Assembly (NCBI RefSeq): GCF_037325665.1
Contig: NC_090261.1
Span: 33,791,291-33,855,290 of the forward strand
Length of the DNA stretch: 64,000 nt
Source: Littorina saxatilis
Taxonomy: Eukaryota > Mollusca > Gastropoda > Littorinimorpha > Littorinidae
Reading direction: 5' to 3'
In this document: piece by piece, positions 34,606 through 54,400 of the stretch
How the letters are laid out: each line of letters opens with the position of its first letter
Numbering within the stretch: position 1 is the first letter of the stretch
Program-made: the position numbers and the translations under genes
Notes under the pieces: model-generated
What the model was told of the DNA's origin: nothing
The model's database searches: none
Seen by the model: only the letters and a program-made list of their open reading frames with translations

Positions 34606-35012
34606 GTTGTGTTATTATCACTTTGTACCCCACCTATGTTGACCAAGTTGTTTTTAGCCGAGACCAGCTGTGCTGCAGCAGGTCACTCAGAATTGTAGTA
34701 CCTGTGTAGTACAGGTCTGTGTATCAACACGCTGGAATGCAGGCGTTAGATCGACGTTACACAAACTTACAGGAAGCGACTAGCTAACAGCCTGAGCGGA
34801 TATATCCGTACCTGGTCAGATAGAGCTATATGAGTGGGTACGGATATATCCGTACCTGGGAGACAATGAGTTAAAAAGAATGAGCTCTTCTGCCGAGCTC
34901 TCTTCTGTTTTGATGTGTGCGTGTGTGTGTCACTGTGTCACTGTGTGTCTCACTGTGTCACTGAGTGTTTGCATACAAGTAAATCAAGTTGTTTCCTTTG
35001 TTGTGGTTTCAG
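34606..35012. other. 5' flank of the ASB gene with GGATATATCC palindromes
   Basis: GGATATATCCGTACCTGG occurs at about 34798-34815 and 34842-34859, the second inside TACGGATATATCCGTA. A (GT/CACTGT)n patch is at 34918-34968. The first ASB noncoding exon was not located. The coding exon begins after the acceptor at 35011-35012. Confidence 0.5.
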
Positions 35013-35028
35013 GTGATATCTTGGAACA

Positions 35029-42085
<7,057 letters not shown>

Positions 42086-42264
42086 TACTGCCACTTTTTT
42101 CGCAGACAATTCAACATTGTGTGTGTTTGATGATGTGTGGTTTTGTCTGTACCATTGATCAGCTGAGTGTCTGAGGTGAGCAGTGCAAAAGTGAGAATAC
42201 ATTGTGAAAGCCTGTGTGACTTTTTTCCATGAACCATGATTACCATGGGCCAAGTGAGAGCGAC

Positions 42265-42270
42265 AATAAA
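42265..42270 (+). other. candidate poly(A) signal of the ASB gene
   Basis: AATAAA 180 bases after the stop codon. Others further on (42990, 43394) could serve longer 3' ends. Confidence 0.45.
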
Positions 42271-44090
42271 AAGCTGACAATGTGTTATAATGCTGAAAGA
42301 GAAATGATCTGTCTGATTATGCTTGTCTTTAGATTAGATTAAGATGTTTTGATGGTCTTGCTTTGCACACCCTCATTATTTATAGATTATGTTGCTTGCC
42401 ATGGGTAAATGAAAGAACAGATGTAAGCGCAAACTAATTGGAGACAAGGCCTGTGAGAAAAATGGTACAGAAGAGGTAATCTGAAATCTGGTGGTTCATT
42501 CTATATATGAATCTGATGGGAGTGCCCGGACTAATGAAACGGTGCTACATGTACTACATGTACTAGTCTCAGTTTCAAACTCAAAGACTTGCTATTTGAG
42601 ACATGTGTTAATGAGTCGGTAGTGGTTTATGTACATCTGATAGGAAGAGTGCTTAGAAGAATGATATAGTACTGGTACATCTTTAGGCTGCTTTGATTTA
42701 ACAGTTGTGCTGTTTCATCCGCTTTTCATATTATGATCATGTTGATTTGACTTGAGTACCATGTATTGAGACTGTGATAAATATGACTCGGATGAATGCC
42801 TTGCTGTGCCAAGAAATGGTCTTCTGTGTTCATTTGTGAAGACTTTCTTAATATGCCACCAACTACAAAAGCGGACCATTTTTTGTTTGGTTTATTCAGG
42901 AAGTTTTGGGGGGGGGGGGGGGGGATGGGTAAGTATAATTAGTTTGTTCTTTGTATATATATTCAGGCTTGGTTTGCTTTCGAGTGCACAATAAAAAATG
43001 AGATTTTGTTTGTGTGTTATATTTCATATAGAGTGTCTTGTATGTGTGCTTTGATTTCCATATTAGAACTACATTGCGAGGAAGCGTTTGATAATGAAGT
43101 TGTGTGAATTTTTTAAATTCTTATTTTTGTTTGCTTTCACTGCTTGCTTTTAAAGTCAGTGATGCAATGAATTTTAAGCTGTTACTTTTTTTACCTCATA
43201 TTTTGGAGGGGGGAGGGGGTGTGATGTGTGCTTGCTTTAATATGATTAATGATGGCGCAATCAGATTTTATAGGAGTCTGCAGCAACAGATTTGTAGTTG
43301 AGTAAATCCTGTTGAGTTTATTTCTTTTTTTACCATGACAAAAGTAAGAGAACTAAAAATTTCTTCTGACAAAAGGATGCCTCCTAAGTTTAAATAAAAT
43401 ACAGCACCAGTTGCCTTCATTTTGCAATTGTTTCAGGGGGGGGGGGGGAGGGGAGGGGATAAGGATACTATACTACATGTATTACTTGCTACAACACAGT
43501 GAGTTTGAAAAGGACCTAAGAAAAATCAAGCTCTGGGTCTCCATTCAGAAAGATGTGAATGCTAACTTCATCTGCGTGATCTGGGTCCAGGGTATTCATT
43601 TTTGTTGTTGTTTGTTTTTGTGGATGTCAGACATGTATAGATTACGGGGACAAAGTTAAAAATAAGAATGAGAGTGTTTGTTATACATATATATATGAAT
43701 TTGAAGGTGCGACTATGACAGCATTTTCTAAAATTTACATTCAATTTTAGTATATTTTTCTTCTTCATTCAGATGGACCTTATCAAGTTGGTTTTGCTTC
43801 CAAATACAGTCATTGTAGATACACTGTACATCTGCTTGCCAAATCTTTTTACACTGGATTCTGTTTGATAGTTGATGTATGGACTCGTGTTTTGTTGTAC
43901 TTGTACCTGTATAATGCATTCAAATGCATTTGCTGATCAGTAAGTTCAAATTTTGATCCCAGAAGTGAATGATCTTGTATGTTTTTGTGGCTACAACCAT
44001 GCACGTGCATAATATGATACTTGTGAATGAAATTCTGATCTTTGCCAACATGATGCTATAGACTGAGTACGATTTTGCCAATATGGCTCT
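42271..44090. other. ASB 3' flank with repeated poly-G runs
   Basis: Unique AT-rich DNA with G runs at 42907-42923, 43206-43218 and 43436-43456, all on the plus strand. No exon was recognised. Confidence 0.5.
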
Positions 44091-44091
44091 A

Positions 44092-44588
44092 TACGGTGGA
44101 ACTCCCTCTTAAGACCGTATACAATCTTAGAATGTTGGGTCTTTAAAAGGACTTAAAATGTCAATAGAGATAAATGTACAGATGTTATGATCAGAACATT
44201 TTAAAAAGCCAGGGGGCTTGTCTTAAATCTACCAGCACGGTTGGCCTAGTGGTCGGGAGGTCGTGGGTTTGAACCCCGGCCGGGTCATACCTAAGACTTT
44301 AAAATTGGCAATCTAGTGGCTGCTCCGCCTGGCGTCTGGCATTATGGGGTTAGTGCTAGGACTGGTTGGTCCGGTGTCAGAATAATGTGACCGGGTGAGA
44401 CATGAAGCCTGTGCTGCGACTTCTGTCTTGTGTGTGGCGCACGTTATGTCAAAGCAGCACCGCCCTGATATGGCCCTTCGTGGTCGGCTGGGCGTTAAGC
44501 AAACAAACAAACAAACAAACAAACAAACAAACAAACAAACAAACAAAATTGTCTTAAATCTGGGGGTCTTAAAAGGGAATTCCGCCAT
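44092..44588. mobile_element. CAGTGGAACCCCC-type MITE split by a SINE
   Basis: The left end is TACGGTGGAACTCCCTCTTA and the right end is GGGGGTCTTAAAAGGGAATT. Without the SINE at 44231-44548 it would be about 165 bases, close to the intact copies. Confidence 0.8.
44231..44548 (+). mobile_element. tRNA-derived SINE with 13-base target duplication
   Basis: The head 'ggttggcctagtggtcggg' (A-box-like) and GGTTTGAACCCC (B-box-like) are followed by a body ending GGCGTTAAGC and an (AAAC)n tail. TTGTCTTAAATCT flanks it exactly (44218-44230 and 44549-44561). It belongs to a SINE family different from those at 9393 and 22138. Confidence 0.9.
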
Positions 44589-44684
44589 AGCTGGAGTGTG
44601 GTTTGTTTTGTATGTACAGGGATGAACACTAGTGTTGAGGTATAAATTGACAGAGATACATCGGTGAACTTGTTTTTCCTTTTT

Positions 44685-45401
44685 GAGTCACTTGAGAAAA
44701 AGTGACTCTATGTAATCGGTCAGTGTTAGTCTGTCCGGCCGGCCGGCCGGCCGTCCGGCCGGCCGTCCGGCCGGCCGTCCGTAGACACCACCTTAACGTT
44801 GGACTTTTCTCGGAAACTATCAAAGCGATCGGGCTCATATTTTGTTTAGTCGTGACCTCCAATGACCTCTACACTTTAACGATGGTTTCGTTGACCTTTG
44901 ACCTTTTTCAAGGTCACAGGTCAGCGTCAAAGGAAAAATTAGACATTTTATATCTTTGACAAAGTTCATCGGATGTGATTGAAACTTTGTAGGATTATTC
45001 TTTACATCAAAGTATTTACATCTGTAGCCTTTTACGAACGTTATCAGAAAAACAAGGGAGATAACTAGCCTTTTCTGTTCGGCAACACACAACTTAACGT
45101 TGGGCTTTTCTCGGAAACTATAAAAGTGACCGGGCTCAAATTTTATGTGAACGTGACTCCCAGTGACCTCTACACTTTGACGTCTGCTTTGGTGACCTTT
45201 GACCTTTTTCAAGGTCACAGGTATGTCTTGAAGGAAAAAAATTGAAATATCATATCTCTGAAACTATTCATCGGATTTGATTCAAACTTTATAGGATTAT
45301 TCTTTACATCAAATTATTTACATCTGTATTGTGTTGTGAATAGCAATTTCTTCCTGTCCATCTGATGCCTCATATAATATTCAGAACTGCGAAAGTGACT
45401 C
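44685..45401. mobile_element. GAGTCACT-ended repeat carrying two DR1 motifs
   Basis: GAGTCACT at 44685 and AGTGACTC at 45394 are inverted ends. A CCGG/CCGT array is at 44737-44780. Two internal units each start 'cggaaacta' and contain TGACCTTTGACCT (44892-44904 and 45193-45205), followed by 'caaggtcacagg'. It is analogous in layout to the repeat at 20826 but a different sequence. Confidence 0.7.
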
Positions 45402-45517
45402 GATCGAGCGTTTGCTCTTCTTGTTTGTCTATTTTAGCATGTGCAACTGGCGGCGACAATAAAATTACTATTGCGCATGTCTTTGTAGGTCAATTAATGT
45501 TGAATCACTGCTCTTAT

Positions 45518-45886
45518 ACCCCCTGCGGGTTAGGGGGAAGAATTTACCCGATGCTCCCCAGCATGTCGTAAGAGGCGACTAACGGATTCTGTTTCTCCTT
45601 TTACCTTTGTTAAGTGTTTCTTGTATAGAATATAGTCAATTTTTGTAAAGATTTTAGTCAAGCAGTATGTAAGAAATGTTAAGTCCTTTGTACTGGAAAC
45701 TTGCATTCTCTCAGTAAGGTAATATATTGTACTACGTTGCAAGCCCCTGGAGCAAATTTTTGATTAGTGCTTTTGTGAACAAGAAACAATTGACAAGTGG
45801 CTCTACTCCCATCTCCCCCCCTTTTTCCGTCGCGATATAACCTTGAATGGTTGAAAACGACGTTAAACACCAAATAAAGAAAGAAA
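45518..45886 (+). mobile_element. SINE-like retroposon with 16-base target duplication
   Basis: It is the same family as 22138-22500. The exact direct repeat GAATCACTGCTCTTAT lies at 45502-45517 and 45887-45902. The tail is (AAAG)n here rather than (CAAA)n. Confidence 0.9.
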
Positions 45887-45902
45887 GAATCACTGCTCTT
45901 AT

Positions 45903-48675
45903 CTTTTTTTGAGTGCATGGTTTGAAAACATATGACTAAAAATATGCTGGTTTGGTTGAGATTAAGTCGTTGTCTTGCCTGAGAATTTAGTCACAGAAAG
46001 TAAAAGGTTTAAAGATATTATCCTTCCTGTGTACAGGGTCATGTTCACTGCCACAGATGAGTACAGGCTCTTGGGTCAAGCAAGAGCATCCGTTTACTGA
46101 GACAAATGTAAAAAATCATTAACATGGTTACCTTTTGTACAGAGGCAGATTTTTGTTTTGCCGAATTACTTCCAAACAAAAAAATTGCCTAACAAAATCT
46201 GTGATGGCGAACATGATTGCCTGCACGAGAAGTAGAGAGATGCTAAATGTATGTAAAGATTTAAAAGCCTAACAAAATCTGTGATGGCGAACATGATTGC
46301 CTGCACGAGAAGTAGAAGTACATCAGAATAAACTTTTAACTACCCCTGATCCCTCAGTGAGGAAGAAAGCAATTAAAAAAAAACCTGCAAAAACAAACTT
46401 AGCCTCTTAGACTTTGTGTACATACTGGTCAATGCTTGCATACACACACACCATTCACACATGCACAGTCTTAGTCTCTGATGTGCTCCAAAATGCAAAG
46501 AAGTCACATATTGTCGACATTTCACACCGACAGATAAAACTGCGACATGTTTGTATTTGGCTGAAACAATTATTTACAATAACAAATTTGGCTGTAAACA
46601 AAATTTCTTGTACAAATTACATTGGTGCAGAAAATACTTAGGAAGGGACTGGGGATTTGGTATATTTGAACAAATCTATATATATTTGCAGAAAAAAGTG
46701 AGAGACATATCAAAAGAAAACATCTGTAACAGTCAACAGTAGGCACAATACATGAGACAGTTCTGTTGCTGCATAACAAAATATATACAATAGCAGTATT
46801 TAACAAATAAGAGCAGTAGCAGTTGCATTATCATTCAATTTACAAGCAAATCCAAAAAGTCAAAATAAAAAGCTAGAAGAAGGAATGCTGGAATCAAAAT
46901 TGTTGTCTTTACTTGGTATGGTACTGTGTCCTGTTGATATGTTCTTGTTCAATCAGGTTGGTTTAACTGCTAGCATACTGACTGCTTCTTGCCAAAAAGA
47001 AGGAATTGAGTATGCTGAGGCACTGAACTTTTTGTTGTTGAGGGGTACTCTGCGAGCATGACGTAACTTTGAGCTAGGCATCACAGTGTCAGTGTCATTT
47101 TTAAGGAATCACTTTTCACTGCAGCGACAGAGCCTTCAACTGAAAACACACTGAACAGTATCTCTTTATGAGTTAGTGTTTCAACCTTCACATTACTTCT
47201 TATAAAGACTGCAGCTTTTCAAACCCCAACCAAGAAAACTTTTTTTGTGGTGAATAACTGTCTTTAGTTCTGTTAAAATTATATATACAAAGATAATTAA
47301 CCAACCTTCCCAAAGCTCTGTTTCATATCAGCTTGTGCAGTAATCTCTAACTTACCCACCCACATGAAAGTTGTTGGCCCTAAAGACACACTCTTGAAGA
47401 TAGAGAAATCTACTGGCACACGAACACAGCAATGCAAAAATTGATTCTTCTGGCAAAATAATGCTGGCAAGTTAATAAGACGGTAGATGGCATGGTGGAA
47501 GGGGGGGGGGGGGGGGGGTAGATTTTTGCAGAGCACTGCATTCTTGAGACTATATCACAGGTATATTTTTCCAAAACAGAATCTTCAGGCAGCTTGGTTT
47601 ATGGAGACAAAATAATACACGCTGTGTGGGCTTATCACAAAAAGTGTTCAACAAACAAGTGAGACACAAGAAAAGGCACACTATTGCAATACACAGAATC
47701 AAATCAACATTTGTATACACTTATTTGGCAGAAAATCAAGTCTCAAAACAACATGGAGTTTAAAATAAAGCAGTTTTAACAATCACAGTTGGTTTTCTTG
47801 TCATTTTTACAAGCATTGATTGTAAAACTTTCTTTTTGTATATTTTAATGTCAGGTAAAATATTTGTATAATTATGTATGCTTACATGAAAATACAAAAT
47901 ATCCAACATCTTCATGAATAAAACCAGGTTGCACTTTTTAAACAGTATGTATTGTTTTTCTTTCTTCTGTTTTTCATTTTTTTTCCTCTTTGTTCACATT
48001 TTCTCTAAATCACCTGTGTACATTCTTTTTACACTGGATTCTAAAATCCTGTAAAATGGTTTCACACTTTTGCTATTTTTTTTATATTTTTTTTTAGATT
48101 GTAAATATCTCTTGTTCTTGAACTAAATATCTACCTGGACTGGATCATGACAGAATTCACACAGATTATAAAAGCAGTTGTGTAAAAAAAATGCATTTGT
48201 CAAATACACCCCAAAAAGTTGTCAAACTATGTAAGGTTTTTATCAGTGGTTTCCATACCCTGCATAATTGTTGCTGGGCATAAAGAGCTAGCTAGGATTT
48301 GTTATTATCTCAAGAGATGATTTCTTTTCAAAGGTCAGTACACGTTAGTTAGACCTCACAGCCACTAGATCATAACAAGCTATGAGCTGTCCTTAAAACC
48401 CACACATCTTGTTATGATGTAGATTTTTTCCCACCTTACTACTGTATCACACAGCGCCTGATTTTGTTTGCTCAAAGAAAATCCTAAATTATCACTTCCC
48501 ACTAGAGTTAAGAAGTATTAATTATGCTATATCCGTTGTTCGTACAATTCTCTTGTTTCCTCATAATCACAAGTAGTGCATGCAGTTGAACTTCACTATT
48601 TGGCAAATTGCGGTGGAGTTCACTTCCAAAAGTAAAGGACTGTGCACATGTGTCCCGATGGTCCATTAACAGGAG
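45903..48675. other. intergenic stretch between ASB and the C2orf73-like gene
   Basis: Unique AT-rich DNA, probably including the 3' untranslated region of the minus-strand gene at its right side. It contains an ~80-base tandem duplication at 46187-46316 and a poly-G run at 47500-47518. No exon was recognised. Confidence 0.5.
46187..46316. repeat. ~80-base spaced duplication
   Basis: 'gcctaacaaaatctgtgatg' through 'acgagaagtaga' (about 50 bases) occurs twice with about 79-80 bases between starts. Confidence 0.9.
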
Positions 48676-51430
48676 TTATTGCAGTATTCTTCCTGTGGGA
48701 TCATAAAATTCAATGGGTGAGGATCTTGTTGGCATCATCTTGGGACTAGGAACCGTTGAGGTGGTATTCGGCGTTCTTTGAGGCGATGGCGCTGACAAGG
48801 GCTGGCAGGCAGCTCTCGGTGATGGCGACATCTGGTTCTTGGCCGAATGTGAGGTCTGCGCAGCGAGTTGTTGAGTTTCCTCCATGTCTCGCTTGGTGTG
48901 GTATTCAATGAATCTCCGTTTCGCCTCAGGGTCTACCTTGCTGTACACGTAACAGCCGTGTCGCTGAAAGTGGAGAAATACACCATGTCATTGAATGTAA
49001 ATCAAGATTTGGTTTTTCTTTTTTGCCGTGTCGCTGAAAGTGGAGATATACATGACCATGTCATTGAACGTAAATCAGGATTTGTTTTTTTCTTTTAAGC
49101 CCTTGGCGTCATGCATTAAGTATCACTTGGGCTCCTGTTAAATGTAATCTAAAAGATTTGTTTGAACAGTGTTGACCTCAGATGTCATGGCACTTTTTTC
49201 CATCAGTATTTTGTTGTGTATGTTGTGAATTACTTGCTAAAAGCAATAGAGAAACATCCCAACTTCAAAAATAGTCAACCTGCTGGAGAAAACGGCTTCA
49301 AGCTTATAGAAAGAAAGAAAAAGAAGTCTGGAAATACTGGGTAGGAATGACATGTGCTAGGAAAGAAATCTGAAAAACTTAGTTTGTGATAATAAAACTG
49401 TATTTCAACCTACCTTGGTTTTCATATGGTAATTTGGATCCTTTCTGCTGTTGTACATGTGTTCGAATGAGACGGCTTCCCTGTAAAAGCCTTGACTGCC
49501 ATCTTTCTCCCTCAAGAAATTGACTGGAGCTGTATGAATGCAAGGAACACCAAAAGCAGTTATGATATCATTTGTGAGACATGGTAAGATACGTGCTTCT
49601 TCTTCTTCAGCGTTCCAGAATTTTTCTGGTTACGTGTGAGCTCGTTTGCCCATTTCGGTTCCCCACACTATACTCTGAGAGCATAGTCAGCTCACTCCGC
49701 TTTCGTTGGGTAGGCATGCTGGGTATTTTCGTGTTTCCATAATTAACCCATTGAACTCCGACATGGATTAGAGGATCTTTTCCGTGCGCACTTGGTCTTG
49801 TGCTTGCGTGTACACACGAAGGGGGTTAAGTCACTAGCAGGTCTGCACATAAGATGACCTGGGAGATCGGAAAAATCTCCACTCTTAACCCACCAGGCGG
49901 CAGCGACCGGGATTCGAACTCACGACCTCCCGATTAGGAGGCCGACGTCTTACCACCACGCCAATGCGCCCGTCGATACGTGCAGTTAATAAATGGCTAG
50001 AGCTGTCAGAATGTGATGACTACCAAGAAAGGCTTGAGGTTTTGATTACATCTCTCTTACGATGGCACACGGTTGCAAAATATGTTCATAAATGTATAAT
50101 ATTAACCTTCACTGGATTATGCTTTGGACTACACAGTTCGGATGATGTGGGTCGTGTACGACTTTCTAAAGAAGGATTCAACGTAAAAGATTGTGTCGTA
50201 CATGACCCATGCCATCCGAATAGGGATAAACTTTTTACCGCCTCTTTGCAGAGTATGGGTTGTACACGTCCCAAGCCACCTGATAGGGATAAACACCGTA
50301 AAATGCCTTCTTTAATTCCATATGGTTCGTCCACAAACCACAACATCCGCACTGTGTAGTTCAAATGACGTCATTGTTTATTTGTTTGTTTACAAAGATA
50401 ATCCTTTAAAAAGTGGTCGATAGGAAGGTTCTATGGTGTTTGAGGATTACATGAAGTCTCAATCAAAAACACCCAATAGTTTTAGAGATCCAGACACTTT
50501 CGTGAAGCTCTGGGTCGATCGCCCACGACCCAGGAAGCACGGTGAAAGTTAAGAGTGTCTGAACTGAACCATTCTTGATGAATAGGTGGAATGATAATTT
50601 AAACAATGAATGACACTTGGAGCAACAAATTCGGAACTTGCTGTCACATTCTTACTTGCCTTGTGTGAATCATCAACAAAGAGGGTGTGAATCTATACAT
50701 TCGAAGAGGCTCAAACAGCTCATATGTTTTATATGTTCTCATGGTTAATTTCTCTTTAGTTATAATGCTTTCTTCAGCCTGCTGTCATGAAATCATAGAC
50801 TGCAGTATTTAATTATTTTTAAAAGAAGTGTTCACTCACCGATGCCTCTGGCAGGTTGAGTGTTGGGATTTGAAGCATGGCGGGTAGACCGTGGTGGACT
50901 GAGATCTCGGGTGTCAATGAAGTCATCTCTGTATGTTGTGTCTGTAGTATACTCCCCTTTCTCCAACGTTCCTTTGTTGGGGCGTGAGGGCCACCAGCTC
51001 TGCTGTTGTGAGTGAGTGTCCTTTGTGAAGACCTGGGGAAGATGTCAAACATACCTTATGCTTTGACTGTTTGCTTGCATATCAAAGGTAAATATGTATG
51101 GTATTCTGGTGCAGCTGGATGGGTACTAGCAGCATAATTCTGTCTTGCGGATGTTTACCTCCATGGGTTTTTTTTTAGATTTTTGTGAGCGATTTATTTT
51201 TTACAGCATCCTATTCATTCCTTCATTTGTTTGTTTGTTCTTATTTCAACATCCAAATGTAAACCCATCTGCTTCTATTTGTCAGACTAAAGGCACAGTA
51301 TGCATACCTGTCAAGCTCTTGTGGACTCTTACCATAAGATTTGGCTAACAAAAGCATAAGTTTGCACCAAAAAGCATAAGACAACGTGCAAAATTGCAGA
51401 AGTCGTTAGATTAATCACCACAAGAACTAA

Positions 51431-51465
<35 letters not shown>

Positions 51466-54400
51466 AGAAATCATCCTTATATCACACATAAGAAAAACAC
51501 ACTTTTGTCAACACTGAACTGCACTGTTTTATGTAATTTTGAAATGCAAAGCATGTTTGAATGTAAATTTATTGTACCGAGAATCACCTAAATTGTACAA
51601 AGACAGTCCACTTCCAACCAGACACACATTTAGTGATTTACACCCCTCACAAATGTTTTACCAGAATGCACAAAAACACCACTTGATAGTAAAGGCACAA
51701 GACAAGTGTGTTTTAACAACATTCATTCATTGAGCACAGTCATTCAATCAGTGAATCATGAATGGAAACCCCCACCACAAAAGAGAACATTTTATCCAAA
51801 CAGAACATGTAAAACACACAAGTTACAAGCCAGAAACTCATGTGTGTCTCAACAATCAAGGACAAATACCAGATCAACAAAAATATGACATGTAAATGCT
51901 TTAGTTTGAGGTCGCGCATGTTTTAAAAACAAGTCATATATGATCGGTTGTGACAGACATCCGGTGTCAACTTTCGCTTTTTACCTCTTGGAAAATGCAT
52001 CATAACACCCTTATTGTAATTGATATGGCCTCACACTAGGTACAACGTGAGAAAATACTGTGTAGATACTAGAACAACAAAACATATTACATGTCAATGC
52101 TTTAGTTTGAGGTCGCGCGTGTTCTAAAAACAAGTCCGACATGATCGGAGGTGACAGGAATCCGGCTACTTTCACTTTTGATCGCTAGTTCTTGGAAAAT
52201 GCATCACAACTCCCTTAGTTTCATTTGTATGGCTTAAAACTTCATACAACGTGAGAAAATACATTGAAGATACCGAGAACAACACAATAGTACATGTAAC
52301 TGCTTTAATTTGAGATCGCATGTGGCCAAGCGTTAATTGTCGCACAGTACTCAGTCAGATCGCGCTGACGGTGTGCACATGCACGACGTTGCCTTGTACT
52401 TCCGCCGGATCAGTTACTGCGAGATTTTTTAGCTGCAACTTTTAATTGTTCTCGAACGAACCTTTGCGATCTTTTTTTTTTATTTGACCAAATTGTTTTG
52501 TAAAAACCGTAAGATCTTCGGCATATGCCGTAAGACTTGAAAAACATCAAAATTCCGTAAGAATTACGCGAAAAACGTAAGACTTGACAGGTATGAGTAT
52601 GCCTCCCGTAAACCATCACAGATACTGTCAGGCTTTTACACACAGTACAAACACCTTTTCGTTTAAACACTCACCGCTTGAGAACATCCTAGGTGCCCTA
52701 CGTAGGAGCGAGCAATTTTCAAAGAATTAATTTTGCGGATTGTCTGATCAGACAATCGGACGGTGCGTTTTGGCGCTTTACCTAACTTTTAAAATCTAAA
52801 TAATAAATTGACAGCTTGTTAGTGTTACACAAACATTCTTAAACCATAAGAGAATTCTTTTTCCATCAAGACAAGATCAGTACAAATCGAAGTGTTGAAA
52901 GTTTGAAAAAAGAAAAGCCCGGAAGCAGGGTCACGCAAGGTCGTGGTTCTCGTAGCAAACGACGGTTATGCCTATCACCGGTTCCTCTGAACAGTCGAAA
53001 GCCATCGCTAGAGTTTGTGTGAATCGCAGCCGTTTGTTGCGTTTAGATTCAGAGTTTACAATAACGTGCTATTGCAGATAAGCTTACAGCGAGTCGCATT
53101 GAAATCACAAACTGACGACAACATTGTGAAAAAAAGAAAACTGGATCACACGGGTTCACAATGGCTCAGGGGTAAGATAAACCACACAAAAATAAATTCT
53201 TTGAAAATTGCTCGCTCTTTATGGAGGGCACCTAGGATGTTCTCAAGCGGTGAGTGTTTAATGAAAGGGTGTTTGTACTGTGTGTAAAAGCCTGACAGTA
53301 TCTGTGATGGTTTACGGGAGGCTTACTGTGCCTTTAAAGGTACTGAACTTGTCAAATCCAGGTGCACGGAGCCCCTGGGGCTTTTAGTCATACCTCAGGC
53401 AGCTATCCGTTAGAAGAACTACCAAGTTTCATTGACTTGCACCCAAAGAGTCAAGAACTGCGATTTTTTTACGAATTAATTTCGTACTCGGACCCGGCTG
53501 GTCTTGGCCTATTTTCGGATCTAAATTTAGATCAGGTAGATCACCACATCATGCACAAAAAGACACGTCACTAGCAAACTATGTCAGACGTCATCATGAG
53601 TTTGTGTGAAACAAAATGGAGGCCGGAATCACTCAGTTGAATCGAACTCCGACCAAACACCACGTAATAACTAGGTTAATTTATGCACTCGCGTGAACAA
53701 GAAACTGTCGAGCTTCACAGATGTCGTCGTTGGGTAGTTTTGGGTTTGTTTTACTACCATAGGAGGATTTTTGAACTGTAAATGCACTCAGCTGCAACAA
53801 AAACGCAAAACGAAGGCTGTGAGCTGCACTGTGCCTTTAACATTGCTGACATTAAAAACTCATCATCTTTGCTGTTTCTGACACAAAAGCATTTGCCCAA
53901 CATATTGACTATACAACATACTTCTTTAACAAATAATGGGTGACAAATAAAATTCCTTAAATGCTCAGCCTTTACTGGACACAACATATGTTCATAAGAA
54001 ATCAAAAAAATAAATCTTACTGTGCACACAGGTTCATTCAAGAGGCGCACATCTGTTCGAATAAAGGAGCATGACTTGGGGTGTGGATTATTTGCACGGT
54101 AGTCCGCTGTTGGCTTCGGCAGGACACGCGTGCGGCGGCAGTTGGCTATTTCAGGGAAGAGGCTCTCGCTGGGCGTTGGTGGTTCGAAAGTTGCGCGATA
54201 CTGCTGTGGTTCGAACTTAGGGTGGGTGGTCTCTGCATCATTGCTGATCACACGAAACGAGTCTGGACTGAAACAAACATGTGAAAACCATATTTACAAT
54301 ACTAGTCTGCATGAATTGAATCCCATTTTTTCATGACCATGGAAATGATGAAGAAGAAGAATCACATGTCTGTTATTTAGAAGTTTTTTTCATATATACA

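Noticed and set aside
44395-44625. KQTNKQTNK-type ORFs
   Set aside because: Translation of the SINE tail (AAAC)n.
43845-48042. 'ctttttacactggattct' occurring in both 3' flanks
   Set aside because: A single 18-19 base match with no similarity around it; too little to call a repeat family.
49964-50359. 131-codon plus ORF
   Set aside because: It consists of the end of a minus-strand SINE and the MITE at 50132-50362.
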